Assembly: GCF_020076305.1 (NCBI RefSeq)
Contig: NZ_JAIQXE010000004.1
Location: forward strand, 186,001 to 250,000
Direction: 5' to 3'
Origin: Flavihumibacter profundi
Lineage (GTDB): Bacteria > Bacteroidota > Bacteroidia > Chitinophagales > Chitinophagaceae
Length of the DNA stretch: 64,000 nucleotides
In this document: piece after piece, positions 46,731 through 55,003 of the stretch
Layout of the letters: every line of letters starts with the position of its first letter
How positions within the stretch are numbered: the stretch's first letter is position 1
Program-made: the position numbers and the translations under genes
The notes under the pieces: model-generated
Told to the model about the DNA's origin: nothing
Database searches by the model: none
What the model saw: only the letters and a program-made list of their open reading frames with translations

Positions 46731-47882
46731 TTATAATGCCGTCAGGTATAGTTTTCTGAAATCTTCCCGGCTAACCGGTTTGGGATTATTGGGATGGCAA
46801 AAATCTGCAAAAGCAAGGTCTGACAACGTTTCAATATGATCTTCCGTAACACCGATCTCACGAAGCCTGGTTGGCATACCAAGCGATTTATTCAAGGCAA
46901 ACAAATGATCAATCATTACCTCGCCTGTTTCCCCGGACAATTCCATACTACGGCACATCCGCCTGAACTGGGGCTCCAGTCCGGCATAATTGAATTGCAT
47001 GCCATAAGGCAAATTGACCGCATTGGCAAGACCATGATGAGTATCAATCAACTGAGACAATGGATGGGCCAGCGAATGCACAACACCCAGGCCTTTCTGG
47101 AATGCAACCGCGCCCATTAGTGATGCAATCATCATTTTGCTTCTAGATTCAAGGTCGGGGTGGTGAACCGCATTTTCAATAGATGCATTTATGAGCGCCA
47201 TACCTTCCAGGGCGATGCCTTCTGCAAGGGGGTGAAATCCTTTTGCAATAAAAGCCTCCATATTATGTGTCAATGCGTCCATGCCAGTTGCTGCAGTTAT
47301 AAAAGGCGGAAGGTCCATTGTAAGCAGAGGGTCTGCAATTACGACTTTTGCCAGGAGTTTTGGTGAGAAGAGTATCCTTTTGCGGTGTGTTTCATCTTCG
47401 GAGATTATTGCGCTTCGGCCAACTTCGCTTCCTGTTCCGCTGGTAGTAGGAATGGTAATAAAGAAGGGAACATCCTCTGTTACATACTGGTCCCCACCAA
47501 TGAGGTCGTCATAATCAAAAAGATCGCGATGGTGATTGATGCGAAGGGCAATGGCACGTGCAACATCCATACCTGCACCACCACCAATACCTATAATACT
47601 GTCTCGGTTGGTTGCTTTAAACATATCACCACCCGCGAGCACATCGGATTTAACAGGATTCTTATGGATATCCGAAAACACTTCAACACTTATCCCTTTT
47701 AATTCAAGGCTCTTGATGATTTCTTTGAAAAACCCGAGTTGACGCACAGTGGGGTCAGTTACAATTAGCGGGTGCCGGAATCCGGCTTTCAGTAAATGAT
47801 CGGGCAATTCCTTTATTGCACCTGCACCAAAACGGATAACTGTTGGAAAATTATACTGCCTTATTGTATTAAAATCGGTCAT
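46731..47882 (-). CDS. Iron-containing alcohol dehydrogenase
   Basis: 383 residues, group III metal-dependent alcohol dehydrogenase: NAD-binding GIGGGAGMDVARAI, PTTSGTGSEVGRSAII, the metal-site region MDALTHNMEAFIAKGFHPLA and GLGVVHSLAHPLS...DTHHGLANA with the conserved histidines. It should oxidise a primary alcohol to the aldehyde. Encoded between the ligase gene (9 bp gap) and the gamma-glutamyl hydrolase gene (2 bp gap), it most likely acts on a gamma-glutamylated amino alcohol, such as gamma-glutamylethanolamide. A free-alcohol substrate is an alternative. Confidence 0.93.
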   Translation of the reverse strand: MTDFNTIRQYNFPTVIRFGAGAIKELPDHLLKAGFRHPLIVTDPTVRQLGFFKEIIKSLELKGISVEVFSDIHKNPVKSDVLAGGDMFKATNRDSIIGIGGGAGMDVARAIALRINHHRDLFDYDDLIGGDQYVTEDVPFFITIPTTSGTGSEVGRSAIISEDETHRKRILFSPKLLAKVVIADPLLTMDLPPFITAATGMDALTHNMEAFIAKGFHPLAEGIALEGMALINASIENAVHHPDLESRSKMMIASLMGAVAFQKGLGVVHSLAHPLSQLIDTHHGLANAVNLPYGMQFNYAGLEPQFRRMCRSMELSGETGEVMIDHLFALNKSLGMPTRLREIGVTEDHIETLSDLAFADFCHPNNPKPVSREDFRKLYLTAL

Positions 47883-47891
47883 AATTATAGT

Positions 47892-49262
47892 TTAAATAAT
47901 TTCAAGATAACGTTGCAATTCCCAGTCTGTTACTTTTTTTGAAAACTGCCTCCATTCCCATTCGCGGGTAGCAGTAAAGTGCTCAACAAATGCAGCACCG
48001 AACAATTCTTTAGCAACAGCAGACTGTTTCATGGCCTGTGATGCCTCCCAGAGATTTGCAGGTAACACACCATTCTTTTTATTCGCATAACCGCTTCCGG
48101 TAGTAGCAGGTATGGTCAGTTTCATTTTTTGCTGAATACCGTAGAGTCCGGCTGCAAGACAGCCTGCCATGGCCAGGTAAGGATTTGAGTCAGACCCTAC
48201 TACCCGGGTTTCAAGTCGTGTTGATGAAGCACTGCCAGGCAAAGCGCGCAATGCGGTAGTTCGGTTATCCACTGCCCAGGTAATAGTAGTAGGGGCCCAG
48301 GCTCCTTCCACAAGCCGCTTATAGCTGTTAACAGTAGGTGCAAACATTGGTAAAATATGTGGCAGGCAATAGAGTTGTCCGGCAATATAGCTTTCCATAA
48401 CAGCACTCATGCCACTAGTTTTCTTTTTGTCGTAAAATAGGTTTTGCTTGCCATCCGTTGACCACAGGCTTTGGTGCACATGCCCGCTGCAACCTGGCAG
48501 TTGCTCATTTACTTTAGCCATAAAACTCGCTATATATCCATGCCGGTGGGCAATTTCCTTTACACCGGCCTTGAACAAAACAGCACGGTCGGCAGCTTCC
48601 AGGATATCAGCATATAGGATTGCAGCTTCGTATACTCCCGGTCCTGTTTCAGTATGCAGGCCTTCAATAGGTACATTAAACTTGGTCATGCCGTCAAAAA
48701 TGGCATGAAAAAAATCACTGTTTTGTGAAGCCCTTAAAACAGAATAACCAAACATGCCTCTTGTCATGGGCTGCAGAGCACTGAACTTTGAATTATAAAG
48801 CTCTTCTGAATTATTGATGAAGTTGAACCATTCAAATTCCTGTGAAAAAGAACTGTTGAAGCCGGCTTTGATCGCCTGTTCATTTATTTTTTTCAGCAAT
48901 GACCTAGGGCAAACCGGAAGGGCGGCCTTTTTCCCATCTTTAAAATCGGCCAGGAAAACAGGGATATCGTTTTCCCATGGGATTTGCCTGAAAGTTTGCA
49001 GGTCTACTGTAGCTTTTGCATCAGGATAGCCAGTATGCCATCCGGTAAAGCTTGCATTGTCATATGCCTGGTCTGCAGCATCCCAACCAAAAACCACATC
49101 ACAAAATCCAAATCCGCTTTCTGCGACGGACCTGAATTTATCGAAACTCATAATTTTACCGCGCAATATGCCATCAATATCAGTTATGGCCAATTTTACT
49201 TTTTCGGTGTTCTGGTCAACCAACTGCTGCAGTATCTCAGGGATTGATTTTTTCTGGATCAT
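47892..49262 (-). CDS. Glutamine-synthetase-family ligase, gamma-glutamyl-amine synthetase type
   Basis: 456 residues. N-terminal beta-grasp (VKLAITDIDGILRGKIM) and catalytic glutamine-synthetase domain: GLHTETGPGVYEAAI (metal-binding Glu), GCSGHVHQSLWS (the His block for ATP/metal), NSYKRLVEGAWAPTTITWA and NRTTALRALPG. The absence of the adenylylation loop and the neighbours place it with PuuA/GlnA4-like ligases, which join glutamate to an amine with ATP. Its start overlaps the permease gene by 26 bp. In this context the amine is probably ethanolamine; other amines cannot be excluded from sequence. Confidence 0.92.
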   Translation of the reverse strand: MIQKKSIPEILQQLVDQNTEKVKLAITDIDGILRGKIMSFDKFRSVAESGFGFCDVVFGWDAADQAYDNASFTGWHTGYPDAKATVDLQTFRQIPWENDIPVFLADFKDGKKAALPVCPRSLLKKINEQAIKAGFNSSFSQEFEWFNFINNSEELYNSKFSALQPMTRGMFGYSVLRASQNSDFFHAIFDGMTKFNVPIEGLHTETGPGVYEAAILYADILEAADRAVLFKAGVKEIAHRHGYIASFMAKVNEQLPGCSGHVHQSLWSTDGKQNLFYDKKKTSGMSAVMESYIAGQLYCLPHILPMFAPTVNSYKRLVEGAWAPTTITWAVDNRTTALRALPGSASSTRLETRVVGSDSNPYLAMAGCLAAGLYGIQQKMKLTIPATTGSGYANKKNGVLPANLWEASQAMKQSAVAKELFGAAFVEHFTATREWEWRQFSKKVTDWELQRYLEII

Positions 49263-50595
49263 TAATATTACTTTTTACAAAAACATGAAACCATATATAG
49301 GAAAGTGCCAATATACCAAAATAAATCATGGCCAGTTGCAAATTAAGCGAGGTCATAGCTAACATACAAATGGACGAAATGACCAGGGCAATAACTGGAA
49401 AGGTCGGGTAAAATGGAACCTTGAAAGGACGCGGCAAGCCTGGCTCCCTTTTCCGCAGGTTAAGTACGGATATCATAGAAATTACATATAACGTAACAGC
49501 CCCAAAACAGGCAAGTGTAATGATTTCAGCTGTTTTACCGGTAAGCAGTGCTGCTATCCCTATTGCCATATTAACCAGCAGAGCATTAGCAGGTGTTTTG
49601 AACCGGGGATGCACCCTGCCAAGTGCGGGCGATATATATTTAACCCGGCCGAACTCGAAAGTGGCACGACCGGCTGCAAGGATTATACCATGGAACGAGG
49701 CAATCAATCCCATTAAGCCAATTGTAATTAACAAGTGATACAACCAGCCGGCATTGCCGGTGATGGCCGACATTGCCAGGGGCAACGGTGAATCAGAGGG
49801 TGCAGCACCCGGTGAGGAAAATACAATAGCTTCCCATCCGCCAACGCCAATAGCTGCGGTGAAGACCAATATACATAGTATAATGAGGGTTGCCAATGCA
49901 GATCCAAATCCTTTCAGGATGGTTTTTTGCGGATTTATAGTTTCCTCAGCGACATTGGCTACCCCTTCAAGCCCAAGGAAAAACCATATGGCAAAAGGGA
50001 TGGTCGCCCAGGCGCCTTTCCAGCCATGGGGAAATGCATTTAACTGAAGGTTGGCAGCTTTGAAATGCGGGAGGGTGATTCCGGCAAAAAGTAATAGTTC
50101 AAAAACAGCAAATACCGTAACGACCAATTCAAATGTGGCAGCAAGTCTTACCCCGGCAATATTCAGCGAAGTGAACAATAGGTAGGCCAAGACCGCTATA
50201 GCGTTGATGGGTATCTGCGGAAAGAAAATATGAAAATAAGCACCAATTGCCGCCGCTATGGCTGGAGGTGCAAAAACGAATTCGATTATCTGTGCCATAC
50301 CACCAATAAATCCCAGGTCGGGGCCCAACGCCTTTGTGGCATAATCAAAAACCCCGCCTGCCTTTGGAATTGCACAGGCAAGTTCAGTATAGGAAAACGT
50401 AAACGTTATATAAAGGATAATTATGAAAAAAGTGGAAATGGCCAGACCAAGTGTCCCGCCTTCCGCCAAGCCTAGATTCCAGCCAAAATACATGCCTGAA
50501 ATCACGTAACCAACACCCAAACCCCATAACATTAAAGGGCCAAGCGACCTTGCCAAATGAGGAGATGCCCCAACTTGCTTTGGAGTTTGCTGCAT
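49237..50595 (-). CDS. APC-family permease, ethanolamine-permease (Eat) type
   Basis: 452 residues with 12 predicted helices. The first helix region WGLGVGYVISGMYFGWNLGL and AEGGTLGLAI, then AIPKAGGVFDYATKALGP, are the pattern of the ethanolamine permease (Eat) branch of the APC superfamily. The ATG at 50595 (MQQTPKQVGASP) is preferred to a TTG at 50613. It should import ethanolamine or a similar amine. It lies 37 bp after the sensor kinase gene and overlaps the ligase gene, so importer and first enzyme are made together. Confidence 0.9.
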   Translation of the reverse strand: MQQTPKQVGASPHLARSLGPLMLWGLGVGYVISGMYFGWNLGLAEGGTLGLAISTFFIIILYITFTFSYTELACAIPKAGGVFDYATKALGPDLGFIGGMAQIIEFVFAPPAIAAAIGAYFHIFFPQIPINAIAVLAYLLFTSLNIAGVRLAATFELVVTVFAVFELLLFAGITLPHFKAANLQLNAFPHGWKGAWATIPFAIWFFLGLEGVANVAEETINPQKTILKGFGSALATLIILCILVFTAAIGVGGWEAIVFSSPGAAPSDSPLPLAMSAITGNAGWLYHLLITIGLMGLIASFHGIILAAGRATFEFGRVKYISPALGRVHPRFKTPANALLVNMAIGIAALLTGKTAEIITLACFGAVTLYVISMISVLNLRKREPGLPRPFKVPFYPTFPVIALVISSICMLAMTSLNLQLAMIYFGILALSYIWFHVFVKSNINDPEKINP

Positions 50596-50632
50596 GAATA
50601 AATTTCGCGGCAAATTAATGAATTATCGCTCA

Positions 50633-52462
50633 TTATGCAGCAGGCAAAATTCCCGCATTGGAAAACGGAATGATTATTTCGAGAGTACAACCCTGGCCGG
50701 GCGAAGCAGTAATTTTCATGGTACCTGTAAACAGGTCAACTCTGCTGGCAATATTTTTAAACCCAATTCCGGAAGATTTAGTTGCGGCATCGAAGCCCAC
50801 ACCATCATCTGAAATTTTTAGTAATATATGGTTGTTGCTGGCATCTAATTGAACAAGTACATTTGCTGCCCTGGAATATTTAATGATATTATTTATCTGT
50901 TCCTGGGTGATCCGGTAAATGGTGAGTTTCAATTTTTCATCAAGGTTATTTAATTGCTTTCTGCCTGAAAACTTCAGTTGCAACTTCATTTTTCCTGACA
51001 GGGTAAGGGCATGTGTGAGTTTCTGGATCGCATCGGTAATTTGTTGCTCCGGTATTACAGGTGATACCAGCGAATGCGAAAGCTTCCGGGTTTCATTGAT
51101 AGCTGAAAACACATCATTCCGCGCCTTCTCCAGTCGGGCGTCCTTCTGTTCTACATTATATAAAGCCGTATCTAACATCATTTTGGCAGAAGCCAGCAAT
51201 TGGCTGATATTATCGTGCAATTCAATACCGATTTCCTTACGCTCATTTTCCTGGGCTTCAATTTTGTTTTCAATAATTTCTTTCTGCCGCTGCAGGTTTT
51301 GTTTTTGGATGATATCGGTTATGTCAGTTGAAATAGTAGCAATGGCGTACAATTCGCCATTCCTGTTAATCAGTGGGAACTTAATTGAATAATAATGGAA
51401 TATTTTTCCGTCGATACTTATATTTTCCTCCAATTCAATCAATTTCCTTTCTTCAATTACCTGGTCATCATTACGGGTATTTTCATCGGCGAAAGCATCT
51501 TTATTGATATCGTACATCGTTTTACCGATAACTTCCTCAGCAGTTATTCCGTATGTTTTTGAGAACTGTTTATTGACCAGTGAAAACCTTCCATACATAT
51601 CTTTCACGTATATAATGGATGAGGTATTATCAATGATGGACTGAAGGATCTGTTTATTTTTCTCTAGTAATAATTTGGCTTTAAGACTAATTTGGGTATT
51701 GTGCCGCAGGGCCAGGAATGTTGCAGTCACCAGTAAAATAAGAACTGCCACCAATATCATATTCAACCGGCTGAATATCTCATTACTGTCAGCATTGGCT
51801 TCTTTTCTTACCGTAAGGTTTTTATTTTCTTCAGCTTTTATTTCCCCAATTATATTATCAAGAAATACAATCCGGTTAATATCCGGGTTTTTTATGATAA
51901 AGGATTCCGCAGCAAGTGCACCTTTATTTTTCCTTATACTGATACTCCTTTCGAGGAATTCGAGTTTTTGCTGCAAATGATTTTTCAATGAATCGAGTCG
52001 GGCCTGCTGTGCGGTATTCTCACCGGAAAGGTTTTTTAAGTTGTTGATCCGGGTGAAAATAGTTTGGCGGGTTGAATAGAAAGGTCCCAGGAAAGTGTAA
52101 TCACCGGTAATCACATAACCCCGTACACCCAATTCAAGGTCTTTCATTGCAGCGGAAATCTGTTCGGCATCGTAAAGCACCTGTCGGGTATGATCAACAC
52201 GCTGGTAGGTATCCTGGTTACTGAGATTATTCTGGTATGTTTTAACCCCAAGCAAAACAATCCCGGATATAATAACCAGGGAAACAACCAGCAGGTTTTT
52301 TTCGTAGTTGGGGTTAGAGATATTGAGCTTGCGGATAATTTCACGCTCATTTATTGCAGAAAAAAGAGATGCCGGAAAACGCCGGAATTTGGATGCGATA
52401 GCGTGCATTCCTTTTTGCACCCATGCCCCAAACCTTTGCAATAAGGCGTTCTGGTTGTTCAT
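50633..52462 (-). CDS. Hybrid-free sensor histidine kinase with CHASE3 and PAS domains (HisKA_3)
   Basis: 609 residues: membrane helix (about 57-75), a CHASE3-like extracytoplasmic region (DHTRQVLYDAEQISAAMKDL, LGVRGYVITGDYTFLGPFY), a second helix (about 238-257), a PAS domain (SIIYVKDMYGRFSLVNKQFS), then a NarL-type kinase core with the dimerisation/phosphorylation motif ERKEIGIELHDNISQLLASA and an HATPase domain (ISDDGVGFDAATKSSGIGFK). It should autophosphorylate and pass phosphate to a NarL-type regulator, which is not in the window. It heads the ethanolamine-type operon, 37 bp before the permease, and follows the DUF1080 gene after 43 bp. Its input signal is unknown; it could sense the imported amine. 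Confidence 0.92.
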   Translation of the reverse strand: MNNQNALLQRFGAWVQKGMHAIASKFRRFPASLFSAINEREIIRKLNISNPNYEKNLLVVSLVIISGIVLLGVKTYQNNLSNQDTYQRVDHTRQVLYDAEQISAAMKDLELGVRGYVITGDYTFLGPFYSTRQTIFTRINNLKNLSGENTAQQARLDSLKNHLQQKLEFLERSISIRKNKGALAAESFIIKNPDINRIVFLDNIIGEIKAEENKNLTVRKEANADSNEIFSRLNMILVAVLILLVTATFLALRHNTQISLKAKLLLEKNKQILQSIIDNTSSIIYVKDMYGRFSLVNKQFSKTYGITAEEVIGKTMYDINKDAFADENTRNDDQVIEERKLIELEENISIDGKIFHYYSIKFPLINRNGELYAIATISTDITDIIQKQNLQRQKEIIENKIEAQENERKEIGIELHDNISQLLASAKMMLDTALYNVEQKDARLEKARNDVFSAINETRKLSHSLVSPVIPEQQITDAIQKLTHALTLSGKMKLQLKFSGRKQLNNLDEKLKLTIYRITQEQINNIIKYSRAANVLVQLDASNNHILLKISDDGVGFDAATKSSGIGFKNIASRVDLFTGTMKITASPGQGCTLEIIIPFSNAGILPAA

Positions 52463-52505
52463 TTCCGGATGGATTGAACGATTAATATATAAAAAAATCG
52501 GGAAA

Positions 52506-53153
52506 TCAAAAAGGCCGTATCATAATATTCCGGAACCAGATAGGTGCATCGGCATGTTTTCCCTGCAATCCAATAACTCCGGAAGTGCCTAAAGTATTCA
52601 TTGGTTTGTTTAACCAGGTGGGAATATCTGAACCATCCGGGTTTTTGGTCGCGGAAGTCCATTGATCCATATCGATGGTATTCACCAATTCCCCGTTCAG
52701 GATTACTGTAATGAATTTTCCTGTACAGGTGATGGTATAATGGTTCCACTCGCCGGGTTGATGCACTACCTTCTGCCTTATCGCAGCTTTACGGCCAAAT
52801 ATTGCACCGCATTGCCAGGACTTGGGAGATTGGGACCACTTCTCGGAATAATCGTCAGCGATTTGAATTTCAACCGAATTAGGTATCCATTTTCCGGTAT
52901 CTGTGCAATAAACAATAACCCCGCTATTGGTGCCAGGCGCAGTTTTAAAATCGAGGTCCAGGACAAAATTTCTATACGGAGTAGTTGACCATATCACCCG
53001 GTCCTCAGAGGCTGTCAATTCACCATTCCGGATAGTCCATACTCCTTTCGGGAAAGAAGCATTTGAAAGATCGGTTGTGAACAAAGGTTCCTGTGCCGAA
53101 ACGATAACAGGCAAAAGCATGGAGAAGAGTAGCACCAGGTTAGATTTTCGCAT
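52506..53153 (-). CDS. Secreted DUF1080 (3-keto-disaccharide hydrolase) protein
   Basis: 215 residues from the ATG at 53153, which gives MRKSNLVLLFSMLLPVIVSA, a clear signal peptide; the open frame continues to 53360 but that part is unrelated. The mature part is a single DUF1080 lectin-like jelly roll: GVWTIRNGELTASEDRVIW, FVLDLDFKTAPGTNSGVIVY, WNHYTITCTGKFITVILNGE, GVIGLQGKHADAPIWFRNI. Members include a 3-keto-disaccharide hydrolase. It probably acts on sugars outside the inner membrane. It sits between an AraC-regulator gene and the sensor-kinase gene. Confidence 0.93.
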   Translation of the reverse strand: MRKSNLVLLFSMLLPVIVSAQEPLFTTDLSNASFPKGVWTIRNGELTASEDRVIWSTTPYRNFVLDLDFKTAPGTNSGVIVYCTDTGKWIPNSVEIQIADDYSEKWSQSPKSWQCGAIFGRKAAIRQKVVHQPGEWNHYTITCTGKFITVILNGELVNTIDMDQWTSATKNPDGSDIPTWLNKPMNTLGTSGVIGLQGKHADAPIWFRNIMIRPF

Positions 53154-53758
53154 AACAATCGGCTTTGAAGGTTTAACTAAGTTTTGCTTTACCAACAATA
53201 TAGGCAGAATATCTTTCATATGGTTCAACTGCCTGAAATTGGCATAGTCAATGGTATGTGTCCGCTTCGTACAATCACGGCCTTTTTTATCGGACATGAT
53301 TTCAATATGATAAAAATAGTGGTCAATACCGGAGTTCTTCTGTTCCGTTCCCATAATCAATGATTTTCCCGATCACTTCAATGACGATGGTATTATTGGA
53401 CACTTTCATAGTTGTTTCGATCATGCTCAGCAGGAATCCTTTAATGCCATATCCTTACAAGGAAAGATTCTGGATATCAATCTGTAAAAAATCGCGAGCA
53501 GTTGTATACTGTGGTAAATAGTCTTTCAGAAGGCGGTAAAACTGGTGTTCTGTTTCCTGGGAATAGGGCTCATTTAGCAAAGGGTAGCATCCGCATAGAA
53601 GGCGAATACTTTAATATTCATAGAAAAATTTTAGTGCTTAAATGCCAGGTATCCAAAAAAATAAATAGCCGTTTCCGCTTGCTGAAATCAGTAAAATTAG
53701 CTAAATTTTGTAGTGCTTGTGATTGTAGAGACAGACAAATTAATATTTCATCTTACCT
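53154..53758. other. 605-bp region without a confident gene
   Basis: On the minus strand, the frame upstream of the DUF1080 start stays open (53154-53360) and reads DCTKRTHTIDYANFRQLNHM. A second minus frame (about 53333-53443) reads NTIVIEVIGKIIDYGNGTEE. The two look protein-like and lie in different frames, so they may be a frameshifted remnant. On the plus strand, 53502-53762 reads LYTVVNSLSEGGKTGVLF and GSIRIEGEYFNIHRKI and overlaps the AraC start as ATGA. I recognise none of them. The AraC promoter must lie here, but no consensus site fits. Confidence 0.4.
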
Positions 53759-54586
53759 ATGATTTTCAAGGACTTTTTGCCAGTGCTTCCTTTACGTGAA
53801 ATCGTGGAAGTGTATCATTTGCGACATTTCATATTTTCTCCTGATTTGAAATTAACATACAAGCCATATCCACCCAGGCCAGAGCAATGTATTATGTTTT
53901 ATCCAAGGGGCGTTGAGACTATGGAAAAAGTAACCGATGGTATTAAACTTGCCAGGCCCAGGTCCACTTTAGCAGGCCAGTATACAAACCGTATTAACAG
54001 GCATACCAGTGCGGATTTTATCATTATACTGGTTGTTCTAAGACCCGGTGTACTCCATAAGTTAACGGGAATCCCTATGAACGAATTAATCAATAATGAT
54101 GTTGATGCAGAACTTGTTTTTCCGGGATCCGTCCAACTTGTAAACCAACGCTTAAGCAGTACTGCATCTTACCAGGAAATGATTGCCATATTAGACCATT
54201 TTTTCCTGGAACTGGCAAAGAGGAAAAACCTGGATTCGCACCCCATTGAAGCAGTGCTTAATCTTATGGTGGAAAAACCGGGACATTATTCATTGGACTG
54301 GTTAGCCAGGCAGGCTTGTTTTTCAACCAGGCAGTTCGAAAGAAAATTTAACGACTATATTGGCATCAGCCCAAAAGTTTTTAACCGCATTATCAGGTTT
54401 AACCAATCATACCAACTGCGGATTTCATATCCGCAAAAAGACTGGCTAAGTATAGCCATTGACGCAGGTTATAATGATTACCAGCACCTTGTTAAAGATT
54501 ACAAGGATTTCGCACAATCTACCCCTAACCTATTATTTTCAGAAGAATCAAAAGCCCCGGAAAGAGTGCTTGGTTTACAAAATTAG
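53759..54586 (+). CDS. AraC-family transcriptional regulator
   Basis: 275 residues: an N-terminal ligand/regulatory region (about 1-160, LPLREIVEVYHLRHFIFSPD) of the DUF6597-like type, then a C-terminal AraC double helix-turn-helix (about 175-260): SLDWLARQACFSTRQFERKF, DYIGISPKVFNRIIRFNQS and SIAIDAGYNDYQHLVKDYKD. It should bind DNA and control nearby genes. Neighbours are the DUF1080/ethanolamine-type operon (divergent) and the fucosidase operon (convergent); it does not share a direct promoter region with the latter. Its target and ligand are not visible. Confidence 0.92.
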   Translation: MIFKDFLPVLPLREIVEVYHLRHFIFSPDLKLTYKPYPPRPEQCIMFYPRGVETMEKVTDGIKLARPRSTLAGQYTNRINRHTSADFIIILVVLRPGVLHKLTGIPMNELINNDVDAELVFPGSVQLVNQRLSSTASYQEMIAILDHFFLELAKRKNLDSHPIEAVLNLMVEKPGHYSLDWLARQACFSTRQFERKFNDYIGISPKVFNRIIRFNQSYQLRISYPQKDWLSIAIDAGYNDYQHLVKDYKDFAQSTPNLLFSEESKAPERVLGLQN

Positions 54587-55003
54587 ACCAGGAAGCAGAA
54601 AATGAATATAAGCACTGCTAATTATTTTTCAATTACTTCTTCAATCCACTGGTCCAGTTTGCTGTTAGTCCGACTGTGACTTTTACATTATCTGCATTTG
54701 CCTGAGAATCTTCATTCGGACGCAGCAGCAACGGCTGTGATAATAACTTCGAAACTACTGTCAGCGAGTGACTTTCCAAATGATTCAAAAACCTGCTGGT
54801 CATAGTTTTAAATCTGATGCGGATCAAATATAACCTATACCTTAATATTAGTATTCCCTTCATACAATTCCCAAAAACACGGTTAACAACTATTTCATGA
54901 AAGGAAAAATCCCTTAAAGTCAGTTCTCTGACAGTTAGTTTTTAATGCCAAAATCAGCTTTTGATGTGATTTTTTTACAATGAATCAATAGCCATAAAAC
55001 AAC
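54587..55003. other. 417-bp convergent intergenic region
   Basis: This lies between the AraC stop and the GH29 stop. A 76-codon minus-strand frame (54633-54863) ends in VKVTVGLTANWTSGLKK, like the last strand of a barrel or secreted protein, but lacks a signal peptide and I do not recognise it. A 5-bp hairpin (54919-54932, GTCAG/CTGAC) followed by a T-rich stretch could be a weak terminator of the AraC gene. No other structure seen. Confidence 0.4.

Noticed and set aside
44639-50595. Putrescine (Puu) catabolism as the main reading of the operon
   Set aside because: No PuuB-like amine oxidase or aminotransferase is present, while an alcohol dehydrogenase and an Eat-type permease are; kept only as the alternative.
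53154-53360. N-terminal extension of the DUF1080 protein
   Set aside because: A proper signal peptide starts at 53153, and the extension has no family similarity.
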